In this document: positions 43,810 to 51,192 of the stretch, in pieces
Numbering within the stretch: position 1 is the first letter of the stretch
Layout: every line of letters starts with the position of its first letter
DNA from: CAZMVY01 sp964617875
GTDB lineage: Bacteria > Planctomycetota > Phycisphaerae > UBA1845 > PWPN01
DNA length: 64,000 nt
Reading direction: 5' to 3'
Assembly: GCA_964617875.1 (NCBI GenBank)
Contig: CAZUAI010000001.1
Coordinates: forward strand, 1-64,000
The notes under the pieces: generated by a model
What the model saw: only the letters and a program-made list of their open reading frames with translations
Told to the model about the DNA's origin: nothing
Database searches by the model: none
Translations under genes and position numbers: made by a program

Positions 43810-44748
43810 GTGAACGTCTGGCGGAACATCGTGGCGGCGGGTCTGGCCCTGGCTCTATGCGGGGCGTCCGGGTGTGTCCTGGGCAATCGGCCGACGCTGG
43901 TGCGCACCGGCACACGGGCCGACGAGGTCACCTTCTACCTCGACGGTGCCGGGAACTACGGCTTCGGGAAGGAGTCCGTCCCGCTCGGCCTGGCGGACGG
44001 CGGTTATGAAGGACATGTTCAGCATTACATCTGGACGACGTACCTGGGGCCCGTGCTCGATCAGGTGTACCTCAGCCACAACCGGAACGAGGGGCGGCAG
44101 CTCGCGCAGCGGATCGAGGAGCACCTCGACCGATACCCGACGGGGCGCGTCAACCTGATCGCCCTCAGCGCGGGCACCGGCGTTGCCGTGTTCGCCCTCG
44201 AGTCGCTGCGCCCCACGTACTTCGTCGATAACGTCGTGCTCCTCAGCTCGAGCCTCTCGTCGGGCTACGACCTGACCACGGCCCTGCAGAGGGTGCGGGG
44301 CGGCATTTATTTCTTCTGGTCGCCCGACGATCCGATCCTCGAGGGCTTTGTGCCGATTATCGGCACGGTGGATCGGACGTACGATTCAACGCCGGCCGGC
44401 ATCTGGGGCGCGAGGCTCCCGCGCGGAGCCTCCGAGGAAACGCGCGAACTGTACCGGAGACACGTGTTCAACCGCCGATGGAGTCCCTCCGCCATTCGCG
44501 GCCCGTTCAAGCTCCAGCACGCCGGAAGCATCAGCCGGAGCGTGATCCAGAAACTCGTCGCCCCGATCCTCGTCGCCGGCCCGACGACGCCGGCGCAGAC
44601 GGGTCAACCCGCACAGAAGCCGCCCGCGCCGACGATGACGCTCCCGCCCCGGACGCAGCCCGGCAGCGTGCCTCCCTCCAGGACCGGGCCGGCCCCCACG
44701 CGGCCCGCTCCGCGGGCGACGTCGAGACCCATCCGCAAGATCTCGTAA
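43810..44748 (+). CDS. Lipoprotein with alpha/beta-hydrolase fold
   Basis: A 312-residue protein beginning at a GTG. The N-terminus is a lipoprotein signal (AGLALALCGASGC with the lipobox Cys at 22). The middle has the strand-elbow NLIALSAGTGVAVFALE, a SxG-type nucleophile elbow of the alpha/beta hydrolase fold, and VVLLSSSLSSGYDL; a catalytic Asp and His are not certain. The last 60 residues are a Pro/Thr/Arg-rich tail. Likely an envelope-anchored serine hydrolase of unknown substrate, perhaps inactive. Confidence 0.65.
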   Translation: MNVWRNIVAAGLALALCGASGCVLGNRPTLVRTGTRADEVTFYLDGAGNYGFGKESVPLGLADGGYEGHVQHYIWTTYLGPVLDQVYLSHNRNEGRQLAQRIEEHLDRYPTGRVNLIALSAGTGVAVFALESLRPTYFVDNVVLLSSSLSSGYDLTTALQRVRGGIYFFWSPDDPILEGFVPIIGTVDRTYDSTPAGIWGARLPRGASEETRELYRRHVFNRRWSPSAIRGPFKLQHAGSISRSVIQKLVAPILVAGPTTPAQTGQPAQKPPAPTMTLPPRTQPGSVPPSRTGPAPTRPAPRATSRPIRKIS

Positions 44749-44779
44749 CGCCTACGGCCCTTTTCGCACGCCGCCAGGG

Positions 44780-44944
44780 TCACGGGTTTTCGCCGCCCCG
44801 GCCGCTGCACCGGTCGTACGCGCGGCAGAAGGGGCACCACGTCTCCACCACCGCCATGATCCGTGCATACAGGCTCCCCGGCCATCGCCGACGAACCACG
44901 CAGAACGGACAGCACGCACAAATCTTCGCCAGGAGCTTGTCCAT
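44780..44944 (-). CDS. 54-residue cysteine-rich protein (two CPFC motifs)
   Basis: A short gene of 54 residues. Its ATG overlaps the stop of the TPR membrane protein as TGATG, and the GGAGG within the last codons of that gene serves as ribosome site. The protein has CACCPFC (residues 9-15) and WCPFCRAYDRC (37-47), with basic residues between; paired CxxC groups suggest a small zinc ribbon or a redox/metal site. Coding is supported by the coupling and by cysteine content far from random. No family recognised. Confidence 0.65.
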   Translation of the reverse strand: MDKLLAKICACCPFCVVRRRWPGSLYARIMAVVETWCPFCRAYDRCSGRGGENP

Positions 44945-46974
44945 CAGTGCCTCCGCCCGGCCAGCGCCGCGTCCAGGGCCGTCCGGATGTTCGGATCGTC
45001 CGGCCTCAGGCGCACCGCCTGCCGATAGTGCTCGATCGCCTCCTCCAGCCGGTTCGCCCGCGCCAGCATCGTCGCCAGGTTGAATTGCGCCTCCAGGTAG
45101 TCCGGCCGAAGCCGCACCGCCTCCTCCAGATGCCGGATGGCCTCCGCGTCCTGGCCCTCTTCCGCCAGCGCCGCCGCGAGGTTGTTGTGCGCCTCCGCGA
45201 AATCGCCCCGCAGGCGCAGGGCCTCACGGAACGCGGCCATCGCCGCCGGGCGGTCGCCCTTCTTGAACAGGGCAACGCCGCGGTTGTAGTGCGCCCGCGC
45301 ATACCGCGGCCGGAGCTGCACGGCGGCTGCGGCGTGCTCGGCGGCCTCCGCGTACTTGCCCTTGAGGATCAGCTCGACGGCGAGGTTGTTGTGCGCCTCC
45401 GGATAGCCCGGCCGGAGTTCAACGGCCCGGGTGTAGTGACGGATGGCCTCCTCCGACTTGCCCTCGCGGGCCATGGCGATGCCCAGGTCGTTCAACAGGC
45501 GATACGCCTTCGGCGTGAGGTCCAGCATATGCCGGTACAGCGTTTCCGAGTCCTGCCAGTACGTCAGATACTGCCGCGTTGCCCAGGCCTCGGCCCCGGC
45601 CAGCGACACAATGACTACCGCCACCCCCGCCGTCCGCGCGCCGGCACCCGAGCCCCCGCGCCCGCCCGCCAACACCCTCCGCAGCAACCACGCGACGACG
45701 ATCAGAAGGCCCACCGATGGAAGGTACACGTACTTGTCCGACATGCTCACCCAGCTGTAGCCGACCAGGCCCAGCGTGGGAAAGATCGCCACGAAGAAGA
45801 ACGACACCCCCACCAGCGGCGCCGGCGTCCAGCGCAGCGCGGCCAGCAGCAAGGCGATGAGCACGATCGCGCCCGCGACACACCCGGCCACCAACGGATT
45901 CGCCAACGACACATGCTCCACCGGCGCGTACGCCAGCGACAGGTTCACCGGCCACGCGATTTTCCAGAAGTAGAACAGGACGTGGTGGCAGATCAGCAGG
46001 GGGATGCGCATGGCCGGGTTGTCCGAGGGCAGTTCCACGCCGCTCGTCCGCGCACAGGAAACGACGGTGATCACCGACGACACGGCCCCGACGACAACGA
46101 ACGGGATTTTCTCGTAAACCGCCCGCCGGCTCAGCCGCCGCAGCGGCCAGGCGTCCAGCAGGAGCATGAGCAACGGCAGGGGCGTGCTCGTAGGCTTCGA
46201 CAACAGCGCCAGCACATAACACGCCAGACATGTCCCATACAACCACCATCGGCTGCCGAAGGCGTACCGCGGGCCGTCCGCCGCAACGGTGTACTCACGG
46301 CCGCGGGGGTTCCACCGCCTGTTGACGGCATAACACACATACACAATGAGGCAGCCGAGCGAAAACAACGCTGAAAGCGTCGTCTTCCGCTCGCCGACCC
46401 AGGCAATCGGCTCCACGGTCAGCGGATGCAGGCCGAACAGCAGCCCGACACCCGCCGCGATCCACGCCCGCCCCGAACCCGCCGCCGCCTGCCCCGGCGC
46501 CGGCCGCGCGGCATCGACGCCCGGTTCTCCGCCCCTTGCCGGCGTCCCTGCCAGAAACGGCAGGAGCATGTAGATCAGCACGATGACCAGCGCCGTATTC
46601 GCCGCGTGCAACGCCAGGCTCGTCCGGTGGAACGGCCGTGGGTTCTCCACCCGCCCGCCCGCCGCATAGTCCAGCATCACCGTGATGATCGACAGCGGCT
46701 GGTAGTACCCGATGACCCGCGACGGCTCGAGCACTTCGGCCATGATGCGTCCGGCCGACCGCCAGCTCGGGTTCTGCACGAGCGGGTTGTCCGTCAGATA
46801 GAGGTCGTCGTCAAACGAGATCGCCCGCGCCGACAGCACCGGCCAATGCACCGCGCACACGGCCGCGACGACCGCGACGATCAAGGCCACCGGCACCCCC
46901 ACCGCTCGCATCGTCCTCGGCGCCGGCCGGGCGGCAACAGCCGGCTTTCGGCAAGACTTCGACGCAGGCTGCAT
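44944..46974 (-). CDS. TMTC-like membrane protein with TPR domain
   Basis: A 676-residue protein. The N-terminal 490 residues hold about ten membrane helices with the loop ISFDDDLYLTDNPLVQNPSW, GLHPLTVEPIAWVGERKTTLS and SMSDKYVYLPSVGLLI, hallmarks of the TMTC/DUF1736 family of putative O-mannosyltransferases. From about 505 to 670 follow four to five TPRs (for example YPEAHNNLAVELILKGKYAEAAEH and FAEAHNNLAAALAEEGQDAEA), probably outside the membrane. A small Cys-rich gene is coupled to its stop. It might glycosylate exported proteins in the periplasm; no substrate can be named. Confidence 0.8.
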   Translation of the reverse strand: MQPASKSCRKPAVAARPAPRTMRAVGVPVALIVAVVAAVCAVHWPVLSARAISFDDDLYLTDNPLVQNPSWRSAGRIMAEVLEPSRVIGYYQPLSIITVMLDYAAGGRVENPRPFHRTSLALHAANTALVIVLIYMLLPFLAGTPARGGEPGVDAARPAPGQAAAGSGRAWIAAGVGLLFGLHPLTVEPIAWVGERKTTLSALFSLGCLIVYVCYAVNRRWNPRGREYTVAADGPRYAFGSRWWLYGTCLACYVLALLSKPTSTPLPLLMLLLDAWPLRRLSRRAVYEKIPFVVVGAVSSVITVVSCARTSGVELPSDNPAMRIPLLICHHVLFYFWKIAWPVNLSLAYAPVEHVSLANPLVAGCVAGAIVLIALLLAALRWTPAPLVGVSFFFVAIFPTLGLVGYSWVSMSDKYVYLPSVGLLIVVAWLLRRVLAGGRGGSGAGARTAGVAVVIVSLAGAEAWATRQYLTYWQDSETLYRHMLDLTPKAYRLLNDLGIAMAREGKSEEAIRHYTRAVELRPGYPEAHNNLAVELILKGKYAEAAEHAAAAVQLRPRYARAHYNRGVALFKKGDRPAAMAAFREALRLRGDFAEAHNNLAAALAEEGQDAEAIRHLEEAVRLRPDYLEAQFNLATMLARANRLEEAIEHYRQAVRLRPDDPNIRTALDAALAGRRH

Positions 46975-47097
46975 ACCCAGACTCTACCCCCCAAGAGCGT
47001 CTTCCGCGAGACAAGGCGGCAGAGGGACATGCCCGAAGCCGAAGCGGATCGCCCCTCCCCGTCCCTTCCCTGTCCCAGGGAGGGGGGTCGCATTCCC

Positions 47098-47120
47098 CCT
47101 TCTCCCTCACAGGGAGAAGG
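47098..47120. repeat. 10-bp perfect hairpin repeat
   Basis: CCTTCTCCCT-CAC-AGGGAGAAGG. There is no T-tract after it on either strand, so a terminator is unlikely; it looks like a REP-type element. Confidence 0.6.
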
Positions 47121-47283
47121 ACGGGATGAGGGTAACCGGTTTCACTCTGCCGGCCGACGCTCCGTATTCGCGCGGATGTGCAAAACCGCACGGCACCGTC
47201 GATGACGCCAACCGAAGGCCCCACGGGGATCTCCCTCACGAGCGGCGAATACCTCGCCGCGGCACGGACGACTCCGAAGCAGT

Positions 47284-47312
47284 TTGGCGCTTCGGCCCGT
47301 CGTCGCTAGAAT
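47284..47312 (+). promoter_or_regulatory. Predicted promoter of the DEAD-box helicase
   Basis: TTGGCG (47284-47289) and TAGAAT (47307-47312) with a 17-base spacer, giving a leader of about 27 bases to the ATG at 47346. Confidence 0.5.
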
Positions 47313-47345
47313 AAGCCGGCGCAAGAGTTTGCGAACGGAGTTGAC

Positions 47346-48650
47346 ATGCATCCGCCCGTTGAGGTTGCCACCGCGTTTCAGCCACTGGGGATCGAATTGC
47401 CTTGGCTGCGCGCGTTGGCTCGGATGGGCTTTCGCGAGCCCAGTGATATCCAGAGGGAGCTTATCCCACCGGTGCTGGCCGGCCGGGACGTGATCGGCCA
47501 GGCCCGCACAGGGACCGGCAAGACGGCGGCCTTCGGGCTTCCCGTCTCGCAGAGAATCGACCCGGCAGGTCGCCTCCAGGCGGTCATCCTGGTGCCGACC
47601 CGCGAGTTGGCCGTCCAGGCCGCCGCCGAGATCCGCCGCCTGAACGAGTTCACGCAACTGCATTGCATCCCGATCTTCGGCGGCGAAAAGATCCGGCATC
47701 AACTGCACCTGCTCGGCCGCAAGCCGCACATTGTCGTCGCCACGCCGGGGCGCCTGATGGACTTTCTCCAGCGCCGGGCGCTGTCGTTCGACGAGATCCG
47801 CTTCGTCGTCCTCGACGAGGTGGACCGGATGCTCGACATCGGTTTCCGGGACGACATCCGTCGGATCCTGTCGCAGGTCCGGACAAGGCATCAGACGATT
47901 TCCGTCTCCGCCACGATTGACGACGAGATCAAGCGGCTCCTGCTGCCGCACACGACGGACCCCGTCGAAGTGAACGTATCGCGGGACGAATTGACGGTGG
48001 ACGAGGTCTCGCAGGCGTTTTTCACCGTCGAGCCGTGGGACAAGTTCCGGCTGCTGCTCATGCTGCTCAAGCGGGAGCAGCCGAAGCTCGCCATCATCTT
48101 CTGCCGGACCAAGCACGGCGCCCGAAAACTGGCCCACCGCCTCCACGAGAGCGGCATCGAGGCGAAGGAGATCCACGGCGACCTCGTTCAGCAGAAGCGC
48201 GACCGCGTCATGGATCGCTTCCGCAAGCACCAGATCCGGATCCTCGTGGCGACCGACCTGGCGTCGCGAGGCATCGACGTCCATGCGATCAGCCACATCA
48301 TCAACTACGACATTCCCGAGGATCCCGAGGTCTACGTCCACCGGATCGGCCGCACGGCGCGGATGGGAGCCTGCGGGCATGCGTACACGTTCGTGACCAG
48401 GGACCAGGGCAAGGAACTGACCGAGGTCGAGAAGCTGATCAACAAGGTGATCGAGCCGGCCCAGCTCGAAGGCTTCGAGCCCTCCCCGCCGCCGAAAGAG
48501 GAGGCGTGGCCCGAGCCGCGCGTCGCCGAGGCGCCGGTCTCGCGCTACGAGGCGAGCGTCTTCAGCAGCGGCGGGCAGGACACGGCCGCCCCAATTCCCA
48601 AGACGCTCGGCAGCAAGTTCCGCCCCGCGAGGCGCCGACGACGGCGGTAG
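47346..48650 (+). CDS. DEAD-box RNA helicase (DEVD variant)
   Basis: A 434-residue ATP-dependent RNA helicase with all family motifs: Q-motif GFREPSDIQRELIPP, motif I ARTGTGKTAAF, Ia PTREL, Ib TPGRLMDF, II DEVDRMLDIGF, III SATI, IV IIFCRT, V ATDLASRGIDV and VI HRIGRTARMG. Motif II reads DEVD in place of DEAD; the Walker B acidic pair is kept, so ATPase activity is expected. The C-terminal tail is short and basic (SKFRPARRRRRR), likely for RNA binding. It probably acts in RNA decay, ribosome assembly or cold adaptation, like RhlE/CshA, but nothing here narrows this down. Confidence 0.93.
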   Translation: MHPPVEVATAFQPLGIELPWLRALARMGFREPSDIQRELIPPVLAGRDVIGQARTGTGKTAAFGLPVSQRIDPAGRLQAVILVPTRELAVQAAAEIRRLNEFTQLHCIPIFGGEKIRHQLHLLGRKPHIVVATPGRLMDFLQRRALSFDEIRFVVLDEVDRMLDIGFRDDIRRILSQVRTRHQTISVSATIDDEIKRLLLPHTTDPVEVNVSRDELTVDEVSQAFFTVEPWDKFRLLLMLLKREQPKLAIIFCRTKHGARKLAHRLHESGIEAKEIHGDLVQQKRDRVMDRFRKHQIRILVATDLASRGIDVHAISHIINYDIPEDPEVYVHRIGRTARMGACGHAYTFVTRDQGKELTEVEKLINKVIEPAQLEGFEPSPPPKEEAWPEPRVAEAPVSRYEASVFSSGGQDTAAPIPKTLGSKFRPARRRRRR

Positions 48651-48721
48651 CCGCGATTTGCGAGAGTGCGGAACCGAATCATCCGATAGAGTCCTGAGGC
48701 GCGTTGGGCCGCCCGGCAAGT

Positions 48722-49714
48722 ATGGATTCACGCAGCCAACTCATCATCGCCCTTCTGGTCCTCGTTGCCGTGTGGCTCGTCGGGACGGCCGGGTACGTCA
48801 TGATCGAAGGCGCCGGCTTCGGCGATGCCGCGTACATGACCGCCACCACGCTCTCCACGGTCGGCTTCAAGGAAGTCTTCCCGCTGAGCACGGCCGGGCG
48901 CGTGTGGACCATCCTGATCATCGCGTTCGGAATCGGCACGGTCTTTTCCGCCTTCGGCGTGGTCACGGCCATGATCGTCAGCGGCGAGGTCGGCCGCATG
49001 TTGGGGAGTCGAAAAGTGCAGGCGCAAATCGACCAGCTTGACCAGCACGTGATCGTGTGCGGCTTCGGCCGGATGGGCTGCCTCCTGGTCCGCGAGTTCC
49101 AGGAGCGGCACGTCCCCTTCGTCGTCGTCGAGAACGACCCTTCACGATCGCACGAACTCGACAACCTGAAGGCGCTCTATGTCATCGGCGACGCCTCGGA
49201 GGAGAGCACGCTCCGGCGGGCCGGCATCGAACGGGCGCGTGGCCTCGTCACCGTGCTCCCGCACGACGCCGTTAACGTCTTCGTCACGCTGACCGCACGC
49301 GGCCTGCGCAAGGACCTGCTCATCGTCAGCCGCGCCGAGCAGAGCGCCTCTGAGAGCAAGCTGGTCCGCGCCGGGGCCAGCCGCGTCCTGAGCCCGCACG
49401 CCCTCGGCGCCTCGATCATCAGCAATATGCTCACCCGCCCGCACGTCGTCGAGTTCGTCGATGTCGCGGCGAAGGGTGTCGAGCTGGAAATGGATTCGTA
49501 TGTGATCTCGCCGACCTCGCCGATGAAGGGGAAGGCCCTGCGCGACTCGCAGCTCCGCCAGCGGGCCAACGTCATGGTCGTCGCGATCAAGCACGCCGAC
49601 GGCCGGACCACCTTCAACCCCGGTCCCGACGCCATCCTCGGCGAAAACGACACGATCATCACGATCGGTCAGTCCGGAAGCTCGTCAAAGCTCGACAGCC
49701 TGAACCTGGAGTAG
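48722..49714 (+). CDS. Potassium channel with TrkA-N/TrkA-C (RCK) domains
   Basis: A 330-residue two-helix channel: helix 1 (QLIIALLVLVAVWLVGTAGYVMI), pore loop with filter MTATTLSTVGFKEVFP, helix 2 (VWTILIIAFGIGTVFSAFGVV), then a TrkA-N Rossmann domain (about 105-220, HVIVCGFGRMGCLLVREF) and a TrkA-C domain (about 240-325). The filter is TVGFKE rather than TVGYGD, a variant seen in bacterial MthK/YugO-like channels. It forms a ligand-gated K+ channel in the inner membrane. ATG at 48722 taken as start. Confidence 0.88.
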   Translation: MDSRSQLIIALLVLVAVWLVGTAGYVMIEGAGFGDAAYMTATTLSTVGFKEVFPLSTAGRVWTILIIAFGIGTVFSAFGVVTAMIVSGEVGRMLGSRKVQAQIDQLDQHVIVCGFGRMGCLLVREFQERHVPFVVVENDPSRSHELDNLKALYVIGDASEESTLRRAGIERARGLVTVLPHDAVNVFVTLTARGLRKDLLIVSRAEQSASESKLVRAGASRVLSPHALGASIISNMLTRPHVVEFVDVAAKGVELEMDSYVISPTSPMKGKALRDSQLRQRANVMVVAIKHADGRTTFNPGPDAILGENDTIITIGQSGSSSKLDSLNLE

Positions 49715-49716
49715 GT

Positions 49717-50907
49717 TCACACCGGCGGCTTCCGCAGAAAGCGGATGGCCAGCTCGCAGAACATCCGGATGCCCGTCGCGATCGCGTCGTCGTTGAAGTT
49801 GAATTGCGGGTTGTGGAGGCTCGGATACGTCTCCGTGCCGCGCGGGCGGACGCCCAGCCGGAACATCATCGCCGGGACGCGCTCGGCGTAGTACGAGAAG
49901 TCCTCCGCGCCCATGCTCGGCGGGTCGGTCGTCAGGGCCCGGTCCGGGCCCAGGATCTCACGCCCGATTTCGACGGCCCACTCGCTCAGTCTCGGGTCGT
50001 TGACGGTGACCGGGTAGCCCTCGTGCAATTCGACGTTCGCCGTCGCGCCGAACGAACGGGCGGTGTTCTCGGCGATCTGCCGTACGAGTTCCTGGAGCCG
50101 CCTGCGCGTCTCGCGCTGATGCGATCGCAGCGTCAGTTCCATGCGGCACTCCGGCGGAATCACGTTCGGCACCGAACCGGCGTGGATCGACCCGACCGTC
50201 ACCACCGCGCAATCCACCGGGTCCACCGAGCGCGAGACGATCGTCTGCAGCGCCACGATGATGTGCGCCGCCGTCGCGATCGGGTCGATCCCCTTGTGCG
50301 GATAGGCCCCGTGCGAGCCACGCCCGACGACGGTGATCGTCACCGTGTCCACGGCGGCCATCGCCGGGCCGGACCGCACCGAGATCGTCCCGACCGGATG
50401 CACCGGCCAGGCATGCAGCGCGATGGCCGCGTCGACGTGCGGATTCTCGAGCACGCCGGCCTCGACCATCAGCCGGCCCCCGCCGTCGTTCTCTTCCGCG
50501 GGCTGGAAGATGAACTTGATCTTGCCCGGGAGTTCGTCGGCCATGCCGCTCAAAACCAGGGCCGTGCCGACCAGGCAGCTCGTGTGCCCGTCATGTCCGC
50601 AGGCGTGCATGAGCCCCGGCGTCTGCGAGGCGTACGGAACGCCGGTCTGCTCGGTGATCGGCAAGGCGTCCATGTCCGCCCGGATGGCCAGGCACGGCCC
50701 CGGCCGTTCGCCATTCAGCAGGGCGACCACCCCCGTCCGGGCCACGCCCGTCTGGAGGACAAGGTTACCGGCCCGCGACAGCCACTCGACGACGCGCCCG
50801 GATGTCCGCTCTTCCTGCAGACCCAGTTCCGGGTGCCCGTGCAGGTCGCGGCGCAGCGCGATCATGTCAGGAAGGATGGCCTCGATACGCTGGTTCAGAT
50901 CGCTCAT
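49717..50907 (-). CDS. M20 family amidohydrolase/peptidase
   Basis: A 396-residue zinc amidohydrolase of the M20D group (hippurate hydrolase, IAA-amino acid hydrolase, N-acyl amino acid deacetylase). Conserved: IALRRDLHGHPELGLQE, IRADMDALPITEQTG, MHACGHDGHTSCLVG (metal ligands Cys/His), FQPAEENDGGGRLMVEAG (catalytic Glu), GRGSHGAYPHKGIDP and MGAEDFSYYAERVP with a final HNPQFNFND. It frees an amino acid from an N-acylated compound; the substrate is not predictable. ATG at 50907 with GAGGA upstream. Convergent with the channel gene, whose stop is 3 bases away. Confidence 0.9.
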   Translation of the reverse strand: MSDLNQRIEAILPDMIALRRDLHGHPELGLQEERTSGRVVEWLSRAGNLVLQTGVARTGVVALLNGERPGPCLAIRADMDALPITEQTGVPYASQTPGLMHACGHDGHTSCLVGTALVLSGMADELPGKIKFIFQPAEENDGGGRLMVEAGVLENPHVDAAIALHAWPVHPVGTISVRSGPAMAAVDTVTITVVGRGSHGAYPHKGIDPIATAAHIIVALQTIVSRSVDPVDCAVVTVGSIHAGSVPNVIPPECRMELTLRSHQRETRRRLQELVRQIAENTARSFGATANVELHEGYPVTVNDPRLSEWAVEIGREILGPDRALTTDPPSMGAEDFSYYAERVPAMMFRLGVRPRGTETYPSLHNPQFNFNDDAIATGIRMFCELAIRFLRKPPV

Positions 50908-51192
50908 GACGGTCCTCATGTCCAGGACGAACCGGCAGCATAACGGCCGGCGGCGAATGCCGCCAACCGCCGCAAAGACGGCGGCGGTGCCCCTCCCCGC
51001 CGTCCGGGTCTTGCGACGGCACGGAGGGCTGCCCGAATACCGGATCGCAGATCCGCTGACGTCCACGTTCCCCGTCGATCGCCCCGCGGGCGAGCGGCTT
51101 ACGGAGCGGAACAGGGCCGATGCGCCTGAAATCCGTTCTCGACGCAATCCGCGTTGCGACCGCGCCCTGCGCAGCCGTTACAATGAGCACGG

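Larger units (their letters stand above)
46975..47345. other. Divergent intergenic region before the helicase
   Basis: 371 bases without a gene. It contains a perfect 10-bp hairpin with a 3-base loop (CCTTCTCCCT, 47098-47107, with AGGGAGAAGG, 47111-47120) next to a C/T-rich run (47041-47095), the form of a common dispersed intergenic repeat, and the helicase promoter at 47284-47312. Confidence 0.55.

Noticed and set aside
48683..48692. CCGATAGAGT word, also at 55832-55841
   Set aside because: It recalls the -10 of flagellar sigma-28 promoters (GCCGATAA), but no matching -35 is present at either site; two short copies may be chance.
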